The notes under the pieces were generated by a model. That model was not told where the DNA came from. It made no database searches and worked only from the letters and a program-made list of their open reading frames with translations. A DNA stretch of 64,000 bases. Origin: Acridotheres tristis (Eukaryota > Chordata > Aves > Passeriformes > Sturnidae). Position numbers and translations under genes: made by a program. The DNA is taken from the NCBI GenBank assembly GCA_037013685.1, contig CM072896.1, positions 11,101,444-11,165,443 of the forward strand, written 5' to 3'. Numbering within the stretch: position 1 is the stretch's first letter; each line of letters starts with the position of its first letter. Below, piece by piece: positions 46,823-61,200 of the stretch.

Positions 46823-47090
46823 GGTCATTCTTTGTGTGGGTTGTTACCATCTTGAATAAGGCTTCACGGGTTTTTACAATAGTAATACTGCACCTAATAT
46901 GCTGGAGTTCACACCCTCTGCCCAAGGGAGAGAAGCCAATAAGCTCTTGTGAAATGGCAAGGTGTTGGGAAAGCAAAATAAAGTGATAACATAAATGCAA
47001 AAGTTTTGTAGATTGTGCTGATAGCTTGCAGGAGGCCCATCAAAGGAGGCTGTTTCTGGAGCTTGTGGGTTCCAATCAGCAGCACTGAGT

Positions 47091-47336
47091 TCCAGTTCCT
47101 GCCCCAGTGCTCCCTGACCTGTAGGATACTGAGCTCTCTAAATCCTAACCCTAATCTCAGCCTTACCCCAAACCCAATACCATGGCTGGTCCAGATCAGA
47201 AATCTGTAGGAGCAGCAATGTTGATGCTCGGTTGGGATTGTTTTGGCATGCCTTTTCTCGACCTGATGTTCTTGGACATATAGTATATTTGACACTCTCA
47301 ACCCTAACAGTAATCCTAACCCTCACCTTAAACCTA
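47091..47336 (-). repeat. Same ~165-bp repeat, inverted block
   Basis: Reading the minus strand recovers the same landmarks: AGCATCAACATTGCTGCTCC, GATTTCTGATCTGGACCAGC, CATGGTATTGGGTTTGGGGT, ATTAGGGTTAGGATTTAGAG, and in the adjacent unit GTTAGGGTTGAGAGTGTCAA and TCCAAGAACATC. It contains about one and a half units with a boundary near 47271-47276. Together with the forward block it makes an inverted repeat with a spacer of about 270 bases. Confidence 0.85.
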
Positions 47337-50300
47337 GCAAAGTGCAAAACAATTGTTTTCCCCCATTCAGTGTCTTGAGTTCTAATGGCTGCCTTCTAGT
47401 CATGAAAATGAATTGCTTTTCATTAGTTTATTCTCTCTTCATTTTCATCCCAAAAGCTGCAGAGTGCTTTTTGGAAACTATTATTTGATATTAGGGATTA
47501 TAATTTTTTCTATGTTGTCAGTTTGCCCTATCAATATTACACCACTTGAATCTTCTTACCTCTGTACTGAGAGGCTTCATGGCAGTGGAGGAGTGGGAAG
47601 ATGATGGGATTATTGCACCATACACTGTGTTAACAACCTCGTGTCAGGCTGTTGCCTGTGTCTTGAGACATGTGTTTAGGTAAGGGCAGTCTCCAGTGAA
47701 AGTTCAGTCCTCTTTGATCTGGTTGCAGGACAGAAAGCTGGACGGGTAATTTTAGAACACTGGTAACCTGTAGGTAAAACTGTTACCTCAGACTTGAGGC
47801 TGGCTCAGTTCACAGGGGGACACTAAAACCAACTTGTGTAGTGACACTGCAGATACCACAAAATGAGCAGTGTGTTTAATATTGCTTAATGGGGAATTTT
47901 TATCTTTAAGGTTGCTGTACTGGTGAATTACTGATAAGGATAATGGGAGTTATGATAACAAGCAGATCCCAAGGACTGGGCTTTTTTGTATCATAGGCTG
48001 TTCAGGTCTATTTTGAGATTTGCAGCTGTTAGTTCTTCCATGTCTTTAATACACCTTACCAGACTATGTTATAACCCAGATGCCCTCAACATTATTCACA
48101 CCAAAGTTTTCTTCTGGCACTCGAAACAGTGTGCCTGCTACATCTTGCATCCATTTGCATTTCTGCTTCTGGAGGGACAGATTTGGGGAGCAACAAAAGA
48201 GGAGTTTGAGGGTAGAAAAAACCACACCAAACCGCTGAGATATAAATGGAAGCACAGGTTTTTAAATAAACTGTACCTCATAGTTTGTTAAGGCTAAATA
48301 TTTTCAAGTTGCTGCTTTGCTACAAAGGTGTCAAAAGGCTGGTAACACAATCTTAGAAACTATTTCTTTTCCCAGTTTGAAATCATGATGCTTCTGGCTT
48401 GCAGATCTGGCATCCTTAATGTATTGATTTTCATATTTAAAAATATAGATTGGGTAATTCTTATACTGGTAGGTCTGGCATCCTGCACTTATTTAGGTAT
48501 AAAGGACAAAATTTATAGGTTGAAATAATGTATTTATTGGAACATCTGATCCAGCTGGAAGAAAGTTGGAAAGCATTTGGGCACAAGGTCTCCACATTAG
48601 GCTTCACAAAATTAGTGTAGACTTCAAGCTAAGGACATTAGCTGAAGAGCTGCTGCACTTGCTGTAACCTCCCTGTATTAATCAGCTGAATAATTTCAAG
48701 GAAATGTACAGGCAATTGTAGGTGTGTAAAAGTGCTGTTTTCTGGAAGACAATTCACGTGACTGCTTTGAAGGGCTGAATGTATTTTAGAAGCAGGCATA
48801 ATTGCTGGGAAAAAACCTTCATATCAAAGGATTTCCAGCTGTCTTTTTTAGGACGATAGACTTCTTCTAGGGATGATTCAACAAAAATATTTTTTTGGCC
48901 AAAAGTAGGATTGGCTGAAATAGTCCATGTTTCATTTATCATGGCTCAAAGGGCTCTTCAAGACACCTCTTATGTTTGGACCTTCTGGGAAAATTGCTTT
49001 TCAGCCAAATCTGAGCCTGTGAATAACAGCAGAATAAGCACTGCAAGTTGTAATCCCACATTAAATTGTCAGTCATAGTCAATGTTACTTTCTTCTATTT
49101 TTTTTTTCCAATTAACTACACTGTAGAGTTGTTGGAACATGGGGCTGATTCCAAAGGGGGAAGCATTTAGCTGTAAAATAGGATGTATGGTGAGTATAAG
49201 ACTTGGGGTCTGAGCTCTTAATCCCATTCACAAGAGGAGAATTTGGAGATAGAAATCACTTGTTTCAGCATGTGCTTGGAGGACCTACTCATTACTGGGG
49301 GCTTTTGCCTTTGTAGTTATTTCCCCACCACTGAAGGGAAAAATGTTTAATGCAATTAAATGCAGTCTAACATGGAGACTGGTAGCACTAGAGCTAGGAG
49401 TAAATTTAAAAAAATCTCACTTTTACGTATGTATTTATGCAAGACAATACTGAAGTCAGAACAGTACCAGGTTCTGTTTCCTCTGTGAGTCCACATAAAA
49501 GCATGAGAAGAAATATGTTAAAGTATTTAAACAGTGTCATCTATACATTATTTTCAAACTTTAGAATACTGTTCCCAGAAAATAACAACAATAAGACTCA
49601 GCAGCTTGACACCAGTTAGAGTGATGATTATTAATGCAAACCACTGATTCATGCTAGATGCAATAGATAGGACACTTTCAAAAGAATACTCTTTGGTCCA
49701 AACCTAACCCCATGGGATGTGTCTGTGCATGGAGCTGATTTTGTCCTTACATAATTTTCTACCCTGTTGTACATTGTGTAAATTGCTCAGCTGACTGAAG
49801 GTGGTTCTGTGCTCACAAGGAACCACAGCAGAGAAGTCCGTCTGAGAAACTTCAGGAGGATGATGCAGGCCCTGCAGGAGCTGTGCAGGACAATTCCCTT
49901 TGGTAGCTGCGTCAGACAATGCACATTCTCCTATGTAGGATTGCCTGTTCCTGCAGCCCTGTGGCTGGGAACTTCTGGGAACATGAAGCTGACAGCAATA
50001 CATCTGGTCTGGGATCCAGACCATAAAATTATCAAGAAGTTACTCACCCAGTGTGAAGTGCCTTGGGGGAATCTATGTATTTGAACTGTTTAGCATCTGT
50101 GTGTTTTACTTTGTTCAAATATGTTAAAGAAGAGAGAGGCAGCCTGGAAGAACAGAGGGAGAAAAGATGACTAAGTGAATGAAACTGGAAGCAAAGGGAG
50201 AGGCTGAGGGCTGCAGTCTTGCTGGAAGGGAATTTGTTGATTGACCATAAAGTCCTGTGAACAAGTACAGACTGCATGTACACGGCTGTAGTTTGCAGTT

Positions 50301-53300
50301 CATCCATATCCTTCCTTTCTCTTCCTCCCTTCTCTCCAGTGAATGCTGCTCCTGGCTTTGCTGAGGTTTGATTGTTGGCTTTGTGGATCTCTTTAAGGTT
50401 CTGCATAAAAGTAGCTATTGTGCTGCTGGGTTGAGCAGATGAACCTGCATTATTCTGGATGAATTTGTAAGTCTAACTTTACTATTTTTGAGACTCTAAG
50501 TCTACACTGTTCCCTTTCAGTAGAATAAGGATAGTGTGATTTACTATACCAATACATTATTGATGAGAGGCAACTAAAGAAATAATGGGGATTTTTCTCT
50601 GCCAGTTGGGACCTGAAAGGCAAAATCTGCAAATACTATTTCTTTATGATACCAAAAGGCACGGTTCTTCCAGGTTTGTCAGAAAAAAGACTATGGCTGT
50701 GAAATATTCCCGTCCTTCTGGGTTGCTAGCAGGCTCTTGGTGCTGTGCTGCAGTGTGGGGTCTCTATCAGTCCTGCATTACCTGTCTCAGCTCCTGCAGT
50801 GCTGCAGGAACTCTTCAGTGCCTCCAAGCAGACGTGGCCTCTCATGGTCAGTGTTGAAGCCCTGGGCTCAAGGCAGCAGTGGGGAGGGGGCAGAGCTTTC
50901 ACAAGGCGTGTCTGAGTACTCAGTACCACAACTCAGCATCACGTGTTCCTCACCTTCATTCTTCATTCAAGTCTGTTAAAACACGATCAAGGGCATGTTT
51001 CTTTGCTTTACCTAATTGAATTAGGTCGTTAGATTGAAATTAGCATACAGTAAATTGGCAAAGCAGCAATTGCCTACAATAACAGAGCCTGGGCACTAAG
51101 CACAGCTCAACATCTTTTCCTAAAAAGAAAAGCCATCTTTAAAGCAGAGAAAGTGAGCTGAATTTGCAAAAATGTTACCTTTTATTCCTTGCTGGATCCT
51201 CTGAGATTGCTCCCAAATCAACACTCTGCAGAACAATGGGGCCATTGTCTGTGGGCTGGCAGCAGCATTTGCACAGCTTGCCTCAATGAATATTTTGTCA
51301 GAACGGTTTCTGCATTGCCAAACCATGCTAACCCCCACCCCCCGAGTTGGAGCTAATTAGTAATGCATAACAGAGGAAGTGGCTTTGTTTCTTGTCCTCT
51401 CCCTGAAAGAATAATTGGACCTGCTAACAGATAACTTTTGGGACTATGGGAAGAACAGGCCACAAAAATGTTTTTCTTATAGTAAACATGCAGCAGCAGA
51501 AATTGTTTTGTAGAGGCTGTCTTGGAACTGTTTGCTTGCCAAACATCAAATATACCATGGAAAACTGACTTTGTTTCTCAGAATTTGCCTTTTTGTCCCC
51601 TCTGTTTTTTACAAAATTCAATGTCCTTATTGTAGTTCACAAGACCATGCTCTATCACACCCACCATTTGTTACTTTATCATCAAAAGTTTGTCTGATTT
51701 ATTTTCTTCTTTTCTCCACTCACACCACAGCATCCCTGTGAATTCTTTTGTGGAGGGCACAGCTTTCTGAGCCCTTTAGATGAGCTCTGAGAAAAGCATT
51801 ATGAGCAATGCAGTGGCCTCCTCCAGGCTGTGCAAAATGTAAATAAGCTGTTTGTACAATCCCAGATTCGTTCCTGTTTTATAGCTAAGAATGGCTCAAG
51901 TAAAAAACCTAATTTACAACATAGTCTGAGGGAAATGCTTAATTATGCACCAGGGAAGAGAAAATGGTTAAGGGGGAAATGACAACAAGCCCAAAACCCA
52001 TAAAAACTAACGTATGCTGTGAAAATCCACAAGAACTGAAGCAGACAGCATAATTTATAAAAAGCTATATAGGTTTTCTTTCCTTGAAGGAAGAGAGATA
52101 CTCTGCATTAATGTTGCCCTGAACAAAGCCCTTTTATCTTCTACGGCTGATTTTGTATTCAGTGATATTAAAATAATTCCAATTCAAATTAAAAATACTT
52201 CTTGTCTTGAAATCACCTGAAGATGCTTGGCCCTAATTTCTGATAACTTATTCTTCACATACTCCTTTTCATCACTGGGCATTGTGCTCTGTTATAAGCT
52301 TCATCCTTTTATTCATGGGAAGTCTGACCACCATCTCAGGCCAGAATAATTCTGTAAGGTAGCTGTTGGGTTTTCCAGAAAAATGAGAAGTCTCATTTTC
52401 TTCCTTTATTAAAAGTTCCAGCTTTTAGTGTTACCGAGGATAACGAAATGGTTAGAGCAGTAAATCTGAGTAGAAACTCCTGTTGTTATTGAACTTCTCA
52501 TAACTGGTCCTTGGCTGTGTTCATGGATCTCTGGAATTTCATTATTTGTGAAATGTGTTGTTTAAATAGAAAAATGAATTCTACATCCCATAGAAGACAT
52601 CATCAAATTGGGTGAAACTGAACATGTTGCTTACAAGTGTTTTCTTGTTGGTTGTGTTCTTAATATTTTTAATTAGAGCACTGATGGACAAGACTTCTGT
52701 TACTGTCCAAGTCTTAGCATAGTTAAAGTTGTCACATGCACAATTATCATCTCTTTCCAATATTTCAAAGCTTTATTAACTTAGCTATAAGTTCAATTTA
52801 GTATGATTTACTGAGAGCTTTTTAAAGACCCTTATGAAAAAAATTTTACTGAAATAGCTGAACACAACAAAAGATGATGATGAAGCTACTTTACAAAATA
52901 CTTCCCTGAAAGCAATTTTGCGTTTGCTTTTGCAAATCACTTTCTTCAGCACAGCTCAAAGGCACTGTCAAAATGTGCTTGACTGTTTCAAGTTTTTGAT
53001 CTTGATAGGAGAATTATCGGAAACAGTTAGGAGGTCAAAATAATCCGGGAATTAAGGAGTGAACAGTGAGAGTGACTGAGAGTGTGACACTCCTGTCACC
53101 GGTAGAAACTAGTATTGAAATGAGAGATTTGCTTCTAAAGAATTATAGAAGGTGTATATTTCTTTGATGGTGTTCTTTAAAATCATAACCTTTTCTATAT
53201 GGAGCTTGCTATATGGTGTCTGAGAAGGTTGAATGTAAATTGCTGCATCCTCTGAGAAGCTGGAACACTTTAGGGATCATGTTGAAGCTATTAGACTTGA

Positions 53301-56300
53301 AATCTTAGTCCTGGTGGCAGGACCTGGGAAACAGGAGCAGTGTCCTCTCTGGTCTGTGCAGTGATGCTACTTGCTCAGTAAGGCAGTGTGTAGGATCCTG
53401 GAATTATGATCTGATGAAAAGGCTGTTGACCATTCACTGAATATCTTATCCATCCTGTAGATGGTCTCCCTCCTGTATAATATGGCAAAGAATTTATTTT
53501 CCATCTATTACACTGATTCCTTGAATAGAATGTATCTCACAATACTTCTGTATGTTAATTCTTCTGCCTGTTTGTAAATGTATTTTGTGATAAATTCGTA
53601 GATACAGAAATTGCTTAAGGTTGTCTCAGAAAAAGTAGTTAGGCAAAAGTAAATTCCCCTGTTTTCTTTGCTTTTTAATTGCAAAGCCTAGCTTTCAATT
53701 ATGCATACTATTCAAGAATTTCTGCCTAGCGAGTAGCCAGTCATATGAGGCAGTGTGCTTTCAGGGAGGTTCTTCAGTAGTGTTGTCCCTAATACCAGCA
53801 CGTATGGGAGCCTTTGGAGCAGTTCTGCAGGAATGTACATCATCTTGTTAGACCACATGTTCATAAGGGACAGGAATGTAGAAGTCTTCCAGTATTTTTC
53901 AAGCACAATTATTAAACTGTTTCCTGTTTCTTCAGTCCAAGTGATCAGCTGTGGCATTAGCATCATTTGGGAGTTGTGATAACGTGTCCAGGGTCAGTTT
54001 CTCTGAGGAAAAGCAAGATGCAGATTTTAAGGGGTTAGTAGGAGCATACCTTTACTTCAGTCCAGGGTAAAACTGATCCTTGTGAGGACTCACGGACAAC
54101 AGCTCTGGTAAAGCTCCTCTCTGAAAGCAGCCGTGCTTTTGAAGCATGGTCTGAGTTACTGAGAGCAAACTTGGGATCCTGAATGGGCTTGTTCAGGCCT
54201 GGTGGATCCCAGGGATCTGCAGTCTTACTGATCTGGATAAGAGCTGTCTAGCCCAAAGCTAGTTTGAGTGTTTTCTTATGTACTGCAGATACAGTTCTTG
54301 ACTGCATTGCAGATAAACTGTATATATAACTTGATTTATGTATGTACATATTTATTCACCCTGAAACAGAAACGCAAAGACTGTGTGCAGCATTATCCTT
54401 GCTGTGTGGAGTCTTCCAATGGCAGTAAGCTGATTTCCAGGGAAAAGCTGTGCCTTATTTGACACAAACCAATAACGTTTTCCAACTGCTTAGTAGGGCT
54501 TGCGTCGTCTTAAAGATGGGTACGTGCTGATGCACAGCAAAAATAGTTGAGGAAGCTGTGACTTGTCCTTGTGTGTGTCCTGTGATACCAGTGCCGTGTG
54601 TGTGATGCTCACAGTGGTTAACATCTGGTGAACTGCAATCACCTCGGGTAACATGGGGAAACTGGAGAGTGTGGTGTATGCCCAAACTGCCACTGACTCT
54701 AAGGTTTAAAACCAGGATTCCTTTACTGTGGCCTTCTTTAACTGCTTGAGCGTATGACTGCAATTTCTATTTATTTTCAATGAAGTGTTCAAGTATGTGA
54801 AAGTAGTGATATGTAAAGTGCCACAGAAAATGCAGTAATCTGTAGCAAAAAGATCTAAGTGCACTCCCAGCAACCAAGGGGAAGGGGGAGAGGAAGAGCA
54901 ATTTAGCCAAAGGTTCAGAGAGAATAAATTTGTGTCTTTACCTGCTTTTTTGAAATTTCTGTGAGCATATGGCAGAGACAGACTTAAAGTTCAACATGGC
55001 TGTAATTAGTGACCAAGGAAAGGAGATGTATTTGTGTGTCAGCTGGACAAATGTGCCTTCAAGGACTTGGCTTTGTTGATCTTGGATGTGATTTCAAATT
55101 GGCTGACAGCCCTTTAAACTTACAGAATGCTTCAGAATAAAGCATTCTACTGTCAAAACAGTACAAAACCCCTAAAAAGTCCTATATGTCTAACGCTGTA
55201 GTGTATGTGAAAAGCAGCTCTAGGAGCAGCAGGGCTGGCTGTTATAAGGGATGTGCCATGGGCACATCCAGCTGTGTAGATGTAAGGCTTCTTCCTCTGG
55301 AAACACACGTGCTGCCCTTTGTGTTTGCTGAGGCATTATCCAAACTCAAATATACAGTATTTTCCTGGGAATGGAACTGCATTTTAAATGCTCTAGTGGC
55401 CTCATCAGTCTGGAAGAAATAGTTGACTGCTGCATGCATTTGAAGACAGAGGAACAATCACACTTTTATCCAAGCTGGGTTACATGGAATAGAGACTGGA
55501 GAGGTAATGCTTGTCCACAGGAGGTGGTGAGATTTTTATGTAGCCTCCCAAGGTGTCCTATGCAACTTTGTCCCACTGTTCCAGCAGTGAATCTAGTTTT
55601 CTCAGATACATCTATACATTTATGAGATGATTCAAGCATGAAGAGGTTTAATCTGCTGCTCTTTTGGGCACAGGTTTTGCAAAAATATGTTTGTCTGTCT
55701 AGGAGTTCGGTGGTTATTGAAGAGTTTGTAGGATTCAAAGAGAACAGAGTAGCCTATAGAATGATGCTAGAAAAAGCTGATCAAAAGCTGGAGTTTGTTT
55801 AAACAGTTTTGGGTTTGCCTTTCAGTTCAGTTTTTATAATCAAACTTTGTGTATGTACTTTTCAAAAAAATGGGGAAAAAAGTAAATACCTTGGTGTCAA
55901 TTGATTCTTTTTTTTTCCCCTAGAAACAAAGTAGGGTTTTGGATTATTTCACCACCATAACCCCCGTTCTCTGTAAAAATTCTTAGAAATATAATTTAAA
56001 TCTGGTTGAACACTCATTTTGAACATATATTGTTATTTTTCAAGAGAACCTCACCTGAAAATTATATATACATATAAATTATAGATACATTTAAACATCT
56101 TCAAGAATCCTCATCTACACTTTTTCTAAACGTGTGCTGAATTTGACATGGGGCTGTGAAGGTTTTTGTTCTCTTGGAACTCCATTTCTTTGAGTTTGGA
56201 AATGGATGGAGAGAAAAGGCTCTGTCATGACTTGCTTTGGAAGCAAATGGTGCTCTCCACGTGCCCAGTGTTTGTGAGGGGACATTGCAGAGGCTTGTGT

Positions 56301-58195
56301 ATTCTGTTATTTCATGTTACAAGACAAGCTCAGGCCTTGGACTAAACAGACCTTGTCCATGAGGTCTGTGGGGCTTCCTGGAGCTGCTCCTGGTGTTTGG
56401 AAGCACCAGAGCTGGAGAAGCAGCCTGGCTGATATTGCAAACAGAGCTGTTATTCAGAGCACTTCTGCATCTCTAAGTCATAAGCTGCAAACAGCTATTG
56501 CCAAGCCTGGTCTTCTCCAAGTGTGCACATATGTGTTAACAAATTAGAGCAGGAGAACAAGTGACCTGGCACTCCTCCCCAAAAAAGATCCACCTTGACA
56601 GTCTAAATTTCTCTTGATGTCAGAGAAGCAGGACATGAGTTTAATACTCTGGATAACAAACAGCATACTGGACTAAAGCAAGGATAATGCACCAGGGAAC
56701 TTTGTGCTGTCCCTCTTGTCTCTTCAAGCTTTTTGCCGGGCTGGCCAACACCCAGGGAGGACAAACTGCTGTGGTTTGTTCCAGGAGAGCAGCAACTGAG
56801 GGAAACTGGTTGGGAATTAAGTCCTGCTTCCCATTCCTGATGATGAGAGGCACTTAGTGAGTGCAGCAGGGGATTTGATGGTTTTTCTAAGGAAAGCAGT
56901 TGCCAGTACTCCAGAGGGAATGGCAGCTGCTCGGGGAACAGGAGCAAAGCACTGGGTGCAGTGGTGCATAAGGCCAAGCCTACAGCTGTAACAGAAAATG
57001 CTATTTTAGAAATCCTGAGCTGATTCAAATAACAGCCTGGCTGAACAACTTCAGCATGTAGCACTGCCACTGTGAGAGACCTGCCTGAAGCACCAGGGCA
57101 GCTGGAGGTTGGCAACTGAGGAAGCAAAGTGGAGCAGGCTGGGGAGAGGTTTGAGGCTTGATCACAGACCCCGTGGGACTGTGGCTGCATTGGTGCCCTC
57201 CTGGATGCAGAGAGAAGCTCTGGGCAGTAGGCAGAGGAGCTGCCCTGGGCTATGTGCAGGCAGGGCAGCACATGAGGCATCACAGGCACTCTGGATGTGT
57301 GCCATGGGAAACGTGCCCACAAGCCAAAAAGGGGAGAAAAGTCAGCAAGGCTGCTCATGTCCTCTCTGATGTACTCTAGATTGAAAGGGGAGGAATGGAG
57401 CATGGAGAGGGCAAGGGCAAAACTGGGATGGTGAAACATAGTGGGCAAGAGGGATTTGGAGGCTGAAAATGTCTTGGGACCAAAAAGTACATTTCTGGGA
57501 GCTGCTTCTACTACAAATGATCCTGTTCCTCTGTGCCATAAGTTTCTACCCTTTGTAAAACAGAGACACTAACCATTGTCAATCTAATGTTGTGGGTACA
57601 TGCCCATCATTTGTGTGTAGGAAGGCCCAGATACCCCAGTCAGGGGCTGAATCTTGTTATACCAAATATTGTAAACACCAGAAATGCCCAGACAGCTTTT
57701 AAAAGAAGTCATGTGCAATTTAAGTGTATTTATGTACCACTGTAAGAAAGCTGTTAGGAGAGTCACAGCAATATATTACAGCTTAAAAAAAGAGGAGATA
57801 GGTGGGAAGTGAAGAATAACTGTGAAATGGCAAAAATCAAATAAATGAAGCTCACAGAGTTTTAGTTCTTAGTTACAGACAGGAAATAAAGGCATATAGG
57901 CAGAACTGAGAATGATCTTTCCTGACCTTTTAGTGAAGAGGAAGATTAAAACCAAATAAGACTTGGGATCCTTAGGAGTAAGGGACATAGAATTAGAATG
58001 GATTATGCTACTCCTGCTGTGAGAATAAAGGTGATCTTAAAGGTATTCTTAGTCTGTAACTTTTGTGGTTTAAGAAGGTGTATATTGTTAATTATATGAT
58101 TTGGAATCATAAAAGAATTATTTGGTGTCCTTTATGTGTTATCTGGCCCAAATGTGATGTCTGTTTTTTTCACCCAGATGTGGTGTGGTGTTCTG
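47337..58195. other. Intergenic DNA
   Basis: No gene recognised. Most is AT-rich. A GC-richer patch at about 56.3-57.5 kb contains a 281-codon minus-strand frame (56603-57448) that opens with TTG and has no known motif. Confidence 0.5.
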
Positions 58196-58220
58196 TTTTT
58201 TTTTTTTTTTTTTTTTTTTT
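58196..58220. repeat. T25 homopolymer
   Basis: Twenty-five consecutive T, then CTTTTT. It could be the poly(A) tail of a minus-strand retrocopy, but I recognise no retroposed body to its right and see no AATAAA in the expected place. Confidence 0.95.
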
Positions 58221-61200
58221 CTTTTTCCAAATGAATAGTGTAGGCACAGTGCATTCAATCCCAATCTGGTTAGAGGGAGGGTTGTTAAATGGGAAGTGGT
58301 TTATTGATTACTATTTTTGCAAGCTGTGATAGCCTACCTTTATCATTTTAAGAGATTCTTGTTTTGCCCTTTCACTTAGTGCAAGGTCATGGAACAATTG
58401 ATTTGGCATTTGGTACAATTTGCAGTTAAAAGGATGAAAACCACGGGTGAGGAACTAAAACGGTTGCAGTGTTTGTTTTACTTCTTCCTCCTGCTTTTCT
58501 CCCCTCCCCCAAATGATTACTTTCTGCATTTTCAAGGAAGATTAATAATCAGATTGTCAATCTGTCTACAAATTTCGGCTTGATCAAGTGCTCAGCTGGA
58601 TCCAATAGTTTTCTTCAGCAGGTGTTGAAGACAGAATAGGATTCTTCTGCACTAATCCACACTCTCCTTCCCTTTCCCCTCACTAAGAGAGCAGCAAATC
58701 CATGTTATGTGGTGTTATCAAAAAGTGTAATTCAACATTTGGGGTGCGTGTATGGTTATTCTTGATTATTTTTTATTTTTAATCCTTTATAAGGCTCTTG
58801 TTGAACTTTACAGCTTTTAAATTATGAAAAAGTGTGGTTGGACTGTTGTCTGAAGATACAATTTCGAATTTATTTTAAAAAACAGGAGTGCACCACAAAC
58901 TAACACTCAACAAACTATTTATGGCAAAGAGGTCTGTTGTGATGTTAGCTATTGATTTGACATAATCTGTCTCATTACACAGCATCTCTTTCTTCATAGG
59001 GGATAGAGAGGTCCTGCTGTAGTTTGAGGGTTGCCAAAACTGTTGGGGATTTTTAAGCAGTGTGGATGGGCAGTGGTTTGGCTTTTGGGTTGGAACGAAA
59101 GAACAGCAGCTTGGTGCCAGCAGCTGCGTTTGACACTCTTGCCATGACAAAATTTGCCAGCAGCACAGCTGGAGCAGATGTGCTGCCAGGCTGGGACCCT
59201 CCAGCACTGCCCTCTGCCCTGCCAGGGCTGGGGCTGGGCAGGAATGGCCCCAGTCCAGCCTGCCCTGGGCACCTGAATCACTGCAGGACAGCTGTCCTGT
59301 CAGTGGCAGGCACACTGCAGAGCTGCTCTGTGTGCCTGGGAATCACAGCACTCCAGGATGAAATACATGGAGACACAGATGAGCCAGTGTTGATGGTGGC
59401 TTATGTCCAGAATAGATCATATTGGCTAGAGGCTCCTATAGGAGACGCTCTTCTTGGTACTGGGGACAAAATTGAAATATAGATTGCAGAGATGTCTTTC
59501 CTTTTTCTTTATGGAGAGGAGTTTATGATTAGAATAATCTGTCATAGACCAGATGCAAAAAGACAAACCAACTTCTGAGGTCTGGTATGAAAGACCATTT
59601 TAACTTTAAAGAAAACTGTAAGGAGCAAATTGTCCTTAACCCTGTTTTCACAATGAATACAGATAAATCTAATTAAAACAGAGAAATCTAATAAGCCTTT
59701 TGTCATTAGTGGTGATCAGACACTTAAGGCTGTCAGAATAACCTCTCTAGGTAAGAGATTACTCCTGGTGCTTTCTTAAGGAACATTTTCTGTTAAGAAC
59801 CCCTATTTAGAATGTGCAAAGACTTAATTATATTCAGTGCTTAATGAGTTCTTAGCTTCTGAGAATTTCTCTGGCTGAGACTGAGAACTGTTGACATATT
59901 TCATAGGCAAACAATTGCTGTTATCTCTGCCGTGGTGAAAGACTGCAATTGCTTGTAGGTGCTGGTAGTAGAGCAGAGAGGTGGATCATAGGAATGGGAA
60001 TTCCCTGAGAAAACTGCTATTAAAAATGTGCTGTGTAAATTCCATGAGCAGTTTCTTAATTTTTGTAGACTTGCTCTTTCAAGCCACCAGCTTCGTGTAT
60101 GATGAGTTACCTGTGCCATGGAGCCATTTACAGAGGAAATGTGGGGATGAGGTGGAAATTCCCCTAGATCTGGAAGTAAAATGAAGTTGCATGATTATTC
60201 CTTTACTTCATAATGGAAATGGGCTTTGTGTTTAGAATGAAAGATAAGCTTGTTAGTATTGCAGCTACTTGTAAACAACACTTGAAGATGTGGGGAAGGC
60301 TGAAGCTGTCTGTCATACCCACCTAATTTTATCTCTAAAAAGGATCTGTGTTTGGGAGCTATTGACTTTCATGCCTTAGAGCTGGGGATGTCCAGCATTG
60401 GACAGGAGGGAAACTTATGGTTGGTTTTTGCTGATGTAAGTCAGGAGTAAAAATCCACAGTTGTGCTGACAGGGTTAGGGTGACAAAGAGAAGAATGGAT
60501 ACATAAGTTGTGTTGTTGTTGTGGAGTTTTAAATTTTTTTAAAAATAGATATATTGGCTACTGCACTGGAAGTCTGCATGTGTGAATGATAATGACAAAT
60601 GAATCAGGAATGAATGGAGGGGAGCATGTCAGGAAATGGCAGTTAATATCAACTGAAAATAAAATGAGCTGTGTACAGCACTTAACACAGCCAGGAATGA
60701 AAAAGACAGGAGCAATATGGTCAATAGGGCTTTTTTCAACATATTTAATTTTTTTTCATGGGCCTGAAAGCCTGAAAAGAAGATGGAGGCAGCAGACTTT
60801 GTCTAATCCCCACGCACCTCCCCCTTTTCCAGTGTATCCAGGGGAACCTGGCATTAGTCATCACTGCAGGTGACTGGGGAGCAGGAGGGATTTATGGCTG
60901 AGAAGTGAAGGGTTTAGAAGTCAGTCACAATTCATCTAATCACAGCCACTGAAGTGACTTTAATTAGAGAGCATTTGGTGTGTTGTTGGCAAGCTTTCCA
61001 TCTATCGTAAACAAAGACACCCAACTAACAAAGATACTTGCCAGTCCCCTTACCTCCTACACAAAAACATTAAAAAGGCAAGTGGCAAAGACATACCTGA
61101 TAAAGAATTATTACTGGCAGGGATGGGAGAGCATCTATTGATTTGCTTCATGTAGGCACGTCTATAACTCAGATGGCTGTGTTAAAATGAAATAGCAGAT

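Noticed and set aside
46536..47347. Minus-strand frames of 69-154 codons near 46.5-47.3 kb
   Set aside because: They fall within the inverted telomere-like repeat and its spacer, change between units and have no protein relatives that I recognise.
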